From the NCBI GenBank assembly GCA_030621865.1, contig JAUXGW010000003.1, forward strand, positions 1 to 40,066: 40,066 nucleotides of DNA. Direction: 5' to 3'. Each line of letters opens with the position of its first letter. Position 1 is the stretch's first letter. Of this stretch, positions 32,937-40,066 are shown in pieces. The notes beneath the pieces are model-generated. The model saw only the letters and a program-made list of their open reading frames with translations, was not told the DNA's origin and did not search any database. Source of the DNA: Actinomycetes bacterium (GTDB taxonomy: Bacteria; Actinomycetota; Acidimicrobiia; Acidimicrobiales; Microtrichaceae). A program made the position numbers and the translations under genes.

Positions 32937-34394
32937 GTGATTCCCGACCGTGCCCGCCCTATGTTCGATCTGCTCGCGCCCGTGGCGCAGGCCTTCGTCG
33001 ATGATGGTCACCGGCTGTACATGGTCGGGGGAGTGGTGCGCGATCTGTTGGTGCCGGCGGAATCGGTTCCAGGCCAGACTGAGGTCCGTTCCGGCGACGT
33101 CACCGACTCCGACATCGGACACAACGATCTGGACCTCACAACCGATGCCTCTCCGGCCGAGACGAGGAAGCTCCTGGAACCCTTTGCTTCGGCACTGTGG
33201 ACCCAGGGCGAGCGGTTCGGGACCATAGGCGCGCTCGTCGATGGTCAGCCGGTGGAGATAACGACACATCGCACCGAGGTCTATGACGGCGAAAGCCGCA
33301 AACCCAGGGTGGACTTCAGTGGAACCGACCTGACCACCGATCTTTCCCGCCGTGATTTCACGATCAACGCGATGGCGATCGAATTGGGTGGCGCCAAACC
33401 CCAACTCATGGATCCTTTCGACGGAGTGGCCGACCTGATGGGGCGCCGGCTTCGCACTCCGTTGGATCCTGAGGTGTCTTTCACCGACGATCCATTGCGA
33501 ATGATGCGCGCGGCCCGCTTCATTGCGCGCTTCGAACTGACTCCCGACCCCGGCCTGGTCGAGGCGGTGGCGGTTGGACGTGAACGACTCGGTATCGTTT
33601 CCGCGGAACGGATCCGGGACGAACTCTGCAAGCTGGTCGTGGTTGAGGATCCAGGACCCGGACTCTGGTTCCTGTACGACACGGGTCTCGCTGACGTCTT
33701 CTTTCCGGAGCTCTCGAAGATGAGGCTCGAGCAGGATCCGATTCACCGTCACAAGGATGTGCTCAGCCACACGATTGCGGTGGTTGCACAGGCCCCAACG
33801 GATCAATTGGTTCGTTTGTCCGCACTGTTCCACGACATCGGAAAACCCCGCACCCGCGACATCGGCAACAAGGGTGTGTCGTTTCATCATCATGAGGTGG
33901 TCGGGGCGCGCATGACCCGCAAACGGATGCGGGCACTCAAGTTCAGCAACGAGATGGTCGACGACGTGAGCCAGCTTGTTTTCCTGCACTTGCGAATGCA
34001 CACGTATCAGCTCGGTTGGACCGACTCGGCCGTTCGCCGGTTCGTGCGCGACGCCGGAGATCTTCTTCCGGAACTGCTTGCCCTCACACGGTCCGATTGC
34101 ACTACCCGCAACAAGAAGAAGGCGTTGGCACTGGGGCGCCGCATTGATGAACTAGAGGAACGGATCGGGATACTCCAGACCCAGGAGGAACTGGCGTCAA
34201 TCAGGCCGGATCTCGATGGGAACCAGGTGATGACCCATCTGGCGATACCGGGTGGACGGGTGATTGGGGAAGCTCTGGATCACCTTCTGGAGTTGCGCCT
34301 GGATCGCGGCCCACTGTCGGAAGAGACGGCATATGCCGAACTGGATGTGTGGTGGGCGCTCCGTCAGGGGCAGAGCAGCGACGCTGGCGAGTAA
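32937..34394 (+). CDS. pcnA: CCA tRNA nucleotidyltransferase / poly(A) polymerase-type with HD domain
   Basis: Class II nucleotidyltransferase; about 485 residues. Head: YMVGGVVRDLLV, then DLDLTTDASPAETRKLL with the metal aspartates, FGTIGALVDGQPVEITTHRTE, RRDFTINAMAI and FTDDPLRMMRAARFIARF. C-terminal HD domain: LSALFHDIGKPRTRD and FHHHEVVGARMT. About 20 extra residues (PGQTEVRSGDVTDSDIGHN) separate the VRD and DLD motifs, which are usually close. GTG at 32937 gives MIPDRARP; ATG at 32961 is alternative. It belongs to the conserved pcnA-Rv3909 neighbourhood, with the deacetylase just upstream. Confidence 0.92.
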   Translation: MIPDRARPMFDLLAPVAQAFVDDGHRLYMVGGVVRDLLVPAESVPGQTEVRSGDVTDSDIGHNDLDLTTDASPAETRKLLEPFASALWTQGERFGTIGALVDGQPVEITTHRTEVYDGESRKPRVDFSGTDLTTDLSRRDFTINAMAIELGGAKPQLMDPFDGVADLMGRRLRTPLDPEVSFTDDPLRMMRAARFIARFELTPDPGLVEAVAVGRERLGIVSAERIRDELCKLVVVEDPGPGLWFLYDTGLADVFFPELSKMRLEQDPIHRHKDVLSHTIAVVAQAPTDQLVRLSALFHDIGKPRTRDIGNKGVSFHHHEVVGARMTRKRMRALKFSNEMVDDVSQLVFLHLRMHTYQLGWTDSAVRRFVRDAGDLLPELLALTRSDCTTRNKKKALALGRRIDELEERIGILQTQEELASIRPDLDGNQVMTHLAIPGGRVIGEALDHLLELRLDRGPLSEETAYAELDVWWALRQGQSSDAGE

Positions 34395-34450
34395 CGTACG
34401 TCTGGCAGGCGTGCGGCGATTGCGGGGCGGTTGCAGACAACCGATCTGAG

Positions 34451-34493
34451 CAAGCGCCGATTGCGCAAGCCGATTTGTACAAGCCGATTTCTA
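34451..34493 (+). repeat. Three tandem 14-15-bp units upstream of the stress-protein gene
   Basis: CAAGCGCCGATTGCG (34451-34465), CAAGCCGATTTGTA (34466-34479) and CAAGCCGATTTCTA (34480-34493), then CAAG again. The array ends eight bases before the AGGAGAG ribosome site of the Usp gene, so it forms the end of its leader or part of its promoter. Confidence 0.85.
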
Positions 34494-34511
34494 CAAGCAA
34501 GGAGAGAGCTG

Positions 34512-34964
34512 ATGAGAGGCATCGTTGTCGGAGTCGACGGCTCAGAAAATTCGTTGGACGCCCTTCGGTGGGCAGCTTTCGAAGCGCGGCTGCGCGATCA
34601 AGTGCTCCATGTGGTTGGCACATTCACCACACCGATCATGAGCACGGGCTACGAAGTTGCCGTGCCTGACTCATCAGATCTCGAGTCGGCTTCCGAGACG
34701 ATGCTGCGGGCCGCGGTTGACACTGTGCGCATGGATGGCGATCTGGAGGGTGTGGAAGTCACCACCGAGGTGATCGAAGGTCACGCCGGTGAACGGCTGA
34801 TCGCCCTTTCCAAGGAGGCCGCACTACTGGTGGTCGGCTCGCGCGGCCACGGTGGGTTCATGGGTCTGCTTCTGGGTTCGGTGACCACCTACGTGGTCAA
34901 TCACTCTGTTTGCCCCGTAGTGGTCGTTCGTCCGAAGACTGAGGAAGATTCGGCGGACGACTGA
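34512..34964 (+). CDS. Universal stress protein (UspA family)
   Basis: 150-residue single Usp domain. IVVGVDGSENSLDALRWA at the N-terminus and the ATP-binding G-2x-G-9x-G-S motif GSRGHGGFMGLLLGSVT near the C-terminus, so it belongs to the ATP-binding type. ATG at 34512 with AGGAGAG upstream. Upstream lies a tandem repeat array; downstream is a convergent methyltransferase. Actinobacterial Usp proteins respond to hypoxia, starvation or nucleotide stress; nothing here tells which. Confidence 0.93.
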   Translation: MRGIVVGVDGSENSLDALRWAAFEARLRDQVLHVVGTFTTPIMSTGYEVAVPDSSDLESASETMLRAAVDTVRMDGDLEGVEVTTEVIEGHAGERLIALSKEAALLVVGSRGHGGFMGLLLGSVTTYVVNHSVCPVVVVRPKTEEDSADD

Positions 34965-34966
34965 TC

Positions 34967-34990
34967 GCCCGCCCGAGGACATGCGCGGGC
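34967..34990. terminator. Possible hairpin after the Usp gene
   Basis: GCCCGC (34967-34972) and GCGGGC (34985-34990) can pair around a 12-base loop just after the Usp stop. There is no T-run, so it would be at best a weak or Rho-assisted terminator. A second short inverted repeat (GTCGGT/ACCGAC, 35074-35096) spans the stop of the convergent methyltransferase. Confidence 0.25.
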
Positions 34991-35084
34991 AGGGAGCGGC
35001 CTGTTCGGGTTGCGCGTTCACATTGCCGGCTTGCCGTTGAGACGGGCCTGCTCGGTCATTGGGCGCCTCACCTGTCGGTTCGGC

Positions 35085-35897
35085 TCAAACACCGACCTTG
35101 CGTCCCCGGATGATCACCGATGGGGGAGACCACTCGTGAAGTTTGTCCACATGGAGTGAGCTGCTGTCCGCTGACGGCCGCGGCTCCAGCAAGGTGTCCA
35201 CTCGGAAGTTGGACCGCACCAAGGCTGTGAACACGTCTGCGATCTGATGAACGTGGGTGGCGCCCTCGTCGCCGGCAACACGCCAGGCGATCGGTTGCTC
35301 ACTCCAGTGGGGGCGCCACATCCATGGACTGTTCTGCTCCTCTTCCTCCCATTCCAGCATGGTTGTGGTCGGATGGGGGAGGGCGATCACCAGTGGAGCA
35401 TCAGTGGACAGGACACGGTGAATCTGGCGGAACACCCGGGGAAGATCCTGAACTTGCGAGAGTGAGTAGATCGCCAGAGCCGCGTCGATGGAATCGGCTC
35501 GTACATAGGCGAGATCCGCAAGGTCGCTGTGATGGAACTCCACATGAACCTCGGCCACCTCTGCGGTAGCACGCGCCCTGGCGAGTCGAGTGGTGCTCGG
35601 TTCCACCGCAATGACGCGGGCTCCGCCGCGGGCCATCGCCACCGCTGCTCCACCTGATCCGCATCCGAGGTCGAGAATTCGCGATCCCTCCAGCGGGCCG
35701 ATGAGCCTGCTGAGCGAATCGTTGTCGAGTCCGGGGCCGAACCGAATGGCGGGAGTTCCCCTTTCGTCGCCGTGGGGGAAGCTGAGGGTGGGCAGTGGGT
35801 CAGGCAATTCGTCGGGGGCAACTGCACGGGGTGCAGCGCCCAGATTTCCGGCGGATGGATGGCGGCGAGGTGGGTTCGCGGCTTGAGGGTCAACCAT
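35085..35897 (-). CDS. Class I SAM-dependent methyltransferase
   Basis: 270 residues. Motif I is ILDLGCGSGGAAVAMA, followed by VIAVEPS (motif II), HHSDLADLAYV, IDAALAIYSLSQVQDLPRV (motif IV, Methyltransf_11-like) and a later beta-rich end. An N-terminal tail of about 60 Pro/Ala-rich residues includes FPHGDERGTPAIRFGPGLD. ATG at 35897 was chosen; the frame continues upstream but overlaps the divergent DUF5318 gene. The substrate is not evident. Confidence 0.85.
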   Translation of the reverse strand: MVDPQAANPPRRHPSAGNLGAAPRAVAPDELPDPLPTLSFPHGDERGTPAIRFGPGLDNDSLSRLIGPLEGSRILDLGCGSGGAAVAMARGGARVIAVEPSTTRLARARATAEVAEVHVEFHHSDLADLAYVRADSIDAALAIYSLSQVQDLPRVFRQIHRVLSTDAPLVIALPHPTTTMLEWEEEEQNSPWMWRPHWSEQPIAWRVAGDEGATHVHQIADVFTALVRSNFRVDTLLEPRPSADSSSLHVDKLHEWSPPSVIIRGRKVGV

Positions 35898-35969
35898 CTG
35901 CAGAGTCTGACCGAACGAGCCGACCCAACCGCGGACCCGTACGGAGCCGTCCACCGTTATCCTGTTCGG

Positions 35970-36380
35970 ATGCCGTTCCTGCAGCCGGAAGCCCCGGGCC
36001 GTTCCGGGGATGCCCCGGGCAGCATCGACTACCGGTTCGCGCGGCGACAGCTGCTGCACCGATACCGCTCGGGGGAACTCACCAGAGGGGATGTCTGCGA
36101 TGCACAATCGGAGCTGATGCGTATCGCCGTGAATCATTCGCGCAAGGCCACGTCGCCTTGCCCGATCTGTGGACAACGGGAGCTGAGGATCGTGCGGTTC
36201 GTGTTTGGTTCGAAGCTTCCCGCAGGTGGGCGGGTGGTGGAGAACAATACCCACTTGCTGAAACTCAGCGAGAAGTACGGCGGTTCCAGTGGGGCGCGGA
36301 CCTACTCAGTGGAGATCTGTCTGGCGTGCAGGTGGAATCACCTGCTCGACATAGTGCCGATGGCTGCAAGGTCGCGATAG
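35970..36380 (+). CDS. DUF5318 zinc-ribbon-type protein (Rv0049-like)
   Basis: 136 residues. DYRFARRQLLHRYRSGELTR then DVCDAQSELMRIA, a CPICGQREL Cys pair, IVRFVFGSKLP, and the closing EICLACRWNHLL Cys pair. Together these are the actinobacterial DUF5318 pattern; four cysteines probably bind zinc. In mycobacteria the ortholog sits beside ponA1, as it does here (ponA starts 242 bases downstream). Function unknown. I see no gene between 36381 and 36622, only imperfect GAGCAG-type repeats. Confidence 0.85.
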   Translation: MPFLQPEAPGRSGDAPGSIDYRFARRQLLHRYRSGELTRGDVCDAQSELMRIAVNHSRKATSPCPICGQRELRIVRFVFGSKLPAGGRVVENNTHLLKLSEKYGGSSGARTYSVEICLACRWNHLLDIVPMAARSR

Positions 36381-36622
36381 TTCCGATGGCACGGGGTCGG
36401 GTGCCTGAGCAGAGCCTGAGGAGCCGCGTGAGCAGATCTGAATGTGCAGAGTCTGTAGAAGCCGTGAGCAGGCTGCGAACGAGCCGGGTACCAAGGACCT
36501 GACCTGAGAATCCTGCGGGGTTTGGGTACAGATTCCCAGCTGGGTGGCTGGGACGCGGGTGCTTCACGGGGCAAACTTGTGTGCAGGGATGCGCCCAATG
36601 GTGTGCGCGCCCATCAATCATC

Positions 36623-38788
36623 ATGGCGAATACCTCTGGCTCCACAGCACCGAAGAAACGCAAATCGATCCTCTGGAAGTCAAGGAGGGTGTTCTACGCG
36701 TTGGCCGTGGTGGCCTTTGTCGCCGTCGGTGGACTCTGGCTGGTCCTGAACACCATCGAGCTACCGGCCGCCGAGCGCCCTGTCGAGACCAGCTTTGTCT
36801 GCGACATCAATGTGCCTCCCGGTGAGTGCGGATTCGACTCGAGCATGGCTACCTTGCGCACTGCCGAAGAACGCGTGCTGATCAACTATGACGACTTGCC
36901 GCCCATGGTCGTCGAGGCCGTCCTGGCCACCGAGGACCGTGGATTCTTCAACCACAACGGCATCGATCCATTGGGAATCATGCGAGCTGTCTACCGGGAT
37001 CTGGCCGGCGATTCCGAATCACAGCAAGGTGGTTCCACCATCACCCAGCAGTACGTGAAGAACGAGTTTCTCACCTCTGAACGGACTGTCGAACGCAAGA
37101 TCAAGGAGGCCGTCATGTCGGTCAAACTTGAGCAGGAACTCGACAAGCGTGAAATCCTCACCCGGTACCTGAACGAGGTCTACTTCGGCCGTGGTGCCTA
37201 CGGGATCGAGGCCGCGTCCCGTGTGTACTTCGGGGTCGGTGTGGGCGATCTTCAGCTGTATCAGGCGGCCTATCTGGCCGGCCTCATTCGCTCTCCTGAA
37301 ACGGCGGACGCAGCCAAGGACCCCACCGAAGCCACCAGGCGCCGCAATTTGACGCTCGATGCGATGGTCTCCGAGGAGTACATCACGTCTGAGGAGGCCG
37401 ACGCGGCCAAGGACATTCCGTGGATCACCGAACCCACCAGGGCCGACGGATCACCGAACATTGTCACAGTGTTCCCCCGCCCGAGTCGGGACAGCGACTT
37501 CGGCAACGTCCAGCATGCGGACATCGGCTCGGAGTACTGGCTCGAACTGGTGCGCAAACAGCTGCGGGGACGGTTCGGCGAAGGAGCGGAGACCCACGGT
37601 CTGCGGGTGTACACGAGCTTTGATCCCTACCTGCAACGAGCCGCAACCGATGCTGTCAACGATGTACTTGATGAGCCGGATGCACCCCTCGGATCACTGG
37701 TTTCGGTGGACCGTGACGGTCGCGTGCGGGCCATGGTGGGAGGCAAGGATTTCGATGTTGACCAGGTCAACCTTGCGCTGGGTGCCGAAGGTGGTGGCTC
37801 CGGTCGACCGGCGGGTTCAACGTTCAAGCCCCTCGCTCTGGCCACGTTTGTCGAACAGGACTACTCGACCCAGTCGCGATTCCGGGCGCCCGCCACGACC
37901 TCCTTCCCGGAGGTGTACGCCTCCCCGGGTGAACTCTGGACTCCCGGCAATTACGACGGCCGCAGTCATGGAGTCCAGACAATTGCCGAAGCGACATGGA
38001 ATTCCACGAACACGGTCTTCGCCGGTGTCGTGGACGAAATCACTCCTGAATCACTGGTGGAGATGGCGGGTCGACTGGGCGTGAAGAGCGAACTCGCTCC
38101 CAACTACTCACTGGTGCTGGGAACGTCCGACGTTTCCGTGGTGGACATGGCTTCGGCATACTCCACTTTCTCCCGTCACGGAGTGCAGGTCGATCCGTAC
38201 GTGATCACCCGGGTTGAGGACAGCGAGGGGAACCTGCTGTTCGATGCTGAGACCGAGACACGGCGTGAGCAGGCGATTTCACCCCAAGTGGCTGACACAG
38301 TTTCGTCGGTGCTCACCGGCGTGATCCAGAAGGGCTCTGGCACCGGCGCACGACTGAATGTGCCGGCCGCGGGCAAGACGGGAACCACAGACAACTCGAC
38401 CGATGCCTGGTTCAGCGGCTTCACCTGCGACTTCACCACGTCGGTCTGGATGGGTTACGAGAATCCGCAGAAGATGCGGTACAAAGGCCGAACCGTATAC
38501 GGCGGCAATTATCCCGCGACCATCTGGAAAGCGTTCATGGACGTCATCACCGAGGGGAACGAACCTTGCGATTTCGACGATGTGGACGCCGGGGGCAAGA
38601 TCCTGAACAGCAACACGCGGCCCAGCAGTCAGACCACTACCACGCAAAGAGCTGCCAGCTCAGTCCCGTCGACCAGCGAACCAGCCGCGTCCACGACGTC
38701 CTCGCCTCCGGAGACCACGGCTCCCCCCTCCACGACTGCTCCCCCTGACCCAACGGTACCGACGACTCCGGATCCCACTACCCCGTAG
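36623..38788 (+). CDS. ponA: Class A penicillin-binding protein (glycosyltransferase/transpeptidase)
   Basis: Polymerises and cross-links peptidoglycan. 721 residues. Basic N-terminus, membrane helix about 22-43. Glycosyltransferase domain: catalytic Glu104 in ATEDRGFFNHNG, QQGGSTITQQYVKN, RKIKEAVMSVKLEQ, LNEVYFGRGAYGI. Transpeptidase domain: Ser399 in STFK, S-T-N at 461-463, KTGTT at 585-589. The last 80 residues are Thr/Ser/Pro-rich (TTAPPSTTAPPDPTVPTTPD), a wall-spanning or disordered tail. ATG at 36623 has no clear ribosome site. DUF5318 precedes it, as in mycobacteria. Confidence 0.97.
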   Translation: MANTSGSTAPKKRKSILWKSRRVFYALAVVAFVAVGGLWLVLNTIELPAAERPVETSFVCDINVPPGECGFDSSMATLRTAEERVLINYDDLPPMVVEAVLATEDRGFFNHNGIDPLGIMRAVYRDLAGDSESQQGGSTITQQYVKNEFLTSERTVERKIKEAVMSVKLEQELDKREILTRYLNEVYFGRGAYGIEAASRVYFGVGVGDLQLYQAAYLAGLIRSPETADAAKDPTEATRRRNLTLDAMVSEEYITSEEADAAKDIPWITEPTRADGSPNIVTVFPRPSRDSDFGNVQHADIGSEYWLELVRKQLRGRFGEGAETHGLRVYTSFDPYLQRAATDAVNDVLDEPDAPLGSLVSVDRDGRVRAMVGGKDFDVDQVNLALGAEGGGSGRPAGSTFKPLALATFVEQDYSTQSRFRAPATTSFPEVYASPGELWTPGNYDGRSHGVQTIAEATWNSTNTVFAGVVDEITPESLVEMAGRLGVKSELAPNYSLVLGTSDVSVVDMASAYSTFSRHGVQVDPYVITRVEDSEGNLLFDAETETRREQAISPQVADTVSSVLTGVIQKGSGTGARLNVPAAGKTGTTDNSTDAWFSGFTCDFTTSVWMGYENPQKMRYKGRTVYGGNYPATIWKAFMDVITEGNEPCDFDDVDAGGKILNSNTRPSSQTTTTQRAASSVPSTSEPAASTTSSPPETTAPPSTTAPPDPTVPTTPDPTTP

Positions 38789-38810
38789 GTCGGCAGCCTG
38801 TGGGTACGAA

Positions 38811-39068
38811 CTATTCCTCTTCGTCGATGACCGAATGCGGGAAAGTTGCGCAGCAGGACGCGCACCAGTACTCGATATCGGCAGGGGCGGCCACGACTTC
38901 GGGGTCAGCACCGGGAAGATCAGTGCGTGGTGGATCGGTAGCGCGTTGAGGGTCGGTGCTGCCGATCGCATCCCCTGAAGGGTCCTCGGACTCCAGAAGG
39001 TAGATGCGCTGGACCTTGAGAAGGTCCGATTCGGTGCGACCACAGCTCTCACAATGTTCCGGCTTCAT
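38811..39068 (-). CDS. Small zinc-ribbon-like protein, function unknown
   Basis: 85 residues with two Cys pairs, CESCGRTESDLLKVQRIYLL near the start and YWCASCCATFPH near the end, separated by a Pro/Asp-rich loop. The two CxxC knuckles suggest a zinc ribbon. ATG at 39068. It converges with ponA (22 bases between the stops) and diverges from panB. Family not recognised. Confidence 0.65.
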   Translation of the reverse strand: MKPEHCESCGRTESDLLKVQRIYLLESEDPSGDAIGSTDPQRATDPPRTDLPGADPEVVAAPADIEYWCASCCATFPHSVIDEEE

Positions 39069-39224
39069 GAGGTGCAGTCTTGCCGCTGTGGAGGCAGGCG
39101 TGGTCCCTGAGGTCGCAGAGGCAACTCTGGAGCGGGAAGTTCTTGGTTTTAGCGCCGATGTGGTTTACCGTTCTTGTCGTGGCCGGCAGCCGAGTGGCGC
39201 TGGACCCGACAGGAGGTGGAGGCA

Positions 39225-40066
39225 GTGGCTCCAGCCAGCAGGATGACCGTACCCAAGGTGTCGGCCCGCAAGGTCTGTAACGGTGAAGAGCCGTTGGTGA
39301 TGGTGACCGCGTATGACGCACCCGGCGCGAGAGTCGCGTCGGAGGCGGGTGTTGACATGATCCTCGTTGGTGACTCCCTCGCGATGGTGGTTCTCGGCTA
39401 CGAGGACACTCTGTCGGTGACGATCGATGACATGGCTCACCACACCGCCGCGGTGGGCCGTGCCAACCCGAATTCGCTGATCGTGGGTGACATGCCGTGG
39501 ATGAGTTATCACACCTCGCGATCGGACACTGTGAACAACGCTGCCAAGCTGATTCGCGCCGGTGCCCAGTGCGTGAAGCTCGAGGGTGGCGCCAAGCGCG
39601 TGGCGATGATCGAAGCGCTCGTTGACGCAGAGATTCCGGTGATGGGGCATCTGGGACTCACTCCGCAGTCCATGCACGCAATGGGCGGATTCAAGGTGCA
39701 GGCCAAACAATCCGAAACGGCACTCAATCTGGTTGCCGATGCCAAAGCGCTTCAGCATGCCGGTTGTTTCGCCCTCGTGCTCGAAGGTATCCCCGGTACT
39801 GTCGCCCGCCTGATCACCGATTCGTTGGACATTCCGACCATAGGCATCGGAGCCGGCGCCGGCACTGACGGCCAGGTTCTCGTCTATCACGATCTGCTGG
39901 GACTCGAAGACCGTACAGCTCCCAAGTTCGTGCGACGTTATGCCGACCTGCGTACCGATGCCGTGACCGCGATCGGTGCCTTTGCGAGCGACGTTCGCGG
40001 CGGTGCGTTCCCGTCCGAGGCAGAGACGTATCACCTCAGCGAGGATGAGACCGAAGCGCTTGCGCT
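39225..40066 (+). CDS. panB: 3-methyl-2-oxobutanoate hydroxymethyltransferase (3' end cut off by window)
   Basis: First step of pantothenate synthesis: adds a hydroxymethyl group from methylene-tetrahydrofolate to alpha-ketoisovalerate. About 280 residues are present. Motifs: LVMVTAYDAPGARVASEAG, MILVGDSLAMVVLGYEDTL with the Mg-binding Asp, LIVGDMPWMSY, KLEGGAKR, GHLGLTPQSMHAMGGFKVQ, LVLEGIPG and IGIGAGAGTDGQVLVYHDLL. GTG at 39225 was chosen because AGGAGGT lies seven bases upstream; an in-frame ATG at 39243 is a less well placed alternative. The gene runs off the right edge. Confidence 0.96.
   Translation, partial: MAPASRMTVPKVSARKVCNGEEPLVMVTAYDAPGARVASEAGVDMILVGDSLAMVVLGYEDTLSVTIDDMAHHTAAVGRANPNSLIVGDMPWMSYHTSRSDTVNNAAKLIRAGAQCVKLEGGAKRVAMIEALVDAEIPVMGHLGLTPQSMHAMGGFKVQAKQSETALNLVADAKALQHAGCFALVLEGIPGTVARLITDSLDIPTIGIGAGAGTDGQVLVYHDLLGLEDRTAPKFVRRYADLRTDAVTAIGAFASDVRGGAFPSEAETYHLSEDETEALA

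Noticed and set aside
32751-34001. 416-codon open frame antisense to pcnA
   Set aside because: The plus-strand frame carries all CCA-enzyme and HD motifs; the opposite strand shows none. Similar shadows lie opposite the deacetylase (31826-32803), panB (39165-40034) and the membrane protein/anti-sigma genes (25698-26699).
35074-35096. Terminator hairpin at the methyltransferase stop
   Set aside because: The six-base stem has a 12-base loop, spans the stop codon and has no T-run; too weak to annotate alone.
36381-36622. Repeated GAGCAG/GTGAGCAG motifs before ponA
   Set aside because: Copies are short, irregularly spaced and not symmetric; nothing distinguishes them from chance or decayed coding sequence.

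Overview
This window is the replication-origin region of a high-GC actinobacterial chromosome. The gene order is the conserved Actinomycetota origin block. Reading left of oriC on the minus strand it is dnaA-dnaN-recF-dciA(DUF721)-gyrB-gyrA-(TadE-like)-DUF3566-tRNA-Ile. Reading right of dnaA on the plus strand it is rpmH-rnpA-yidD-yidC-khpB(jag)-rsmG-parS-parA-parB, followed on the minus strand by cwlM, trxA, trxB, an anti-sigma-like protein, a SigM-like ECF sigma factor, a Ser/Thr kinase and a DUF6049 protein, then pcnA. This matches the M. tuberculosis order Rv0001-Rv0007 and Rv3907c-Rv3924c (established knowledge). Several lineage differences (MurJ missing from its usual slot, an HDAC/GNAT pair in place of mutT4, divergent RsmG) suggest a deep-branching actinobacterium such as Acidimicrobiia. 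That placement is inference. An F420-type LLM oxidoreductase and a WhiG/FliA-type sigma factor also fit Actinomycetota.

Layout. 1-3662 is a metabolic edge: a truncated D-aminoacylase-type amidohydrolase, a TesB thioesterase, an LLM flavin/F420 oxidoreductase and an inositol-monophosphatase-family enzyme. 3684-6257 holds a WhiG/FliA-like sigma factor, a Rossmann dehydrogenase coupled to a tiny membrane protein, and tRNA-Ile(GAT). 6302-16589 is the leftward replication block, with oriC at 14777-15140 between dnaN and dnaA. 16590-17026 is the shared dnaA/rpmH regulatory region. 17027-22855 is the rightward rpmH-parB block, with two parS sites just before parA. 23018-31780 is a long, tightly overlapping leftward series with envelope and redox functions (cwlM, trxA, trxB, anti-sigma, sigM, kinase, DUF6049, GNAT). 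31874-40066 contains an HDAC-family deacetylase, pcnA, a universal stress protein, a methyltransferase, DUF5318, the class A PBP ponA, a small zinc-ribbon-like protein and the start of panB.

Functionally the window joins initiation (DnaA, oriC, DciA, the beta clamp, RecF, gyrase), segregation (ParA, ParB, parS), translation and membrane insertion (L34, RNase P, YidD, YidC, KhpB) and cell-wall control (kinase, CwlM, PonA). DnaA-box-like 9-mers lie not only in oriC but also upstream of dnaA, upstream of gyrB and downstream of parB.

Most notable observations: (i) natural substitutions at the two classical quinolone positions of GyrA (Gln for E. coli Ser83) and GyrB (Asn for Asp426); (ii) a catalytically complete kinase with a MurJ-type C-terminal ectodomain standing where murJ normally is, with no flippase attached; (iii) an oriC with a box / spacer / CTA-trio layout plus five tandem 15-bp units; (iv) a cwlM frame with no ATG/GTG/TTG start before its first domain; (v) 15-bp tandem repeats recurring at unrelated loci. 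No rRNA, CRISPR array, insertion sequence or prophage was seen.
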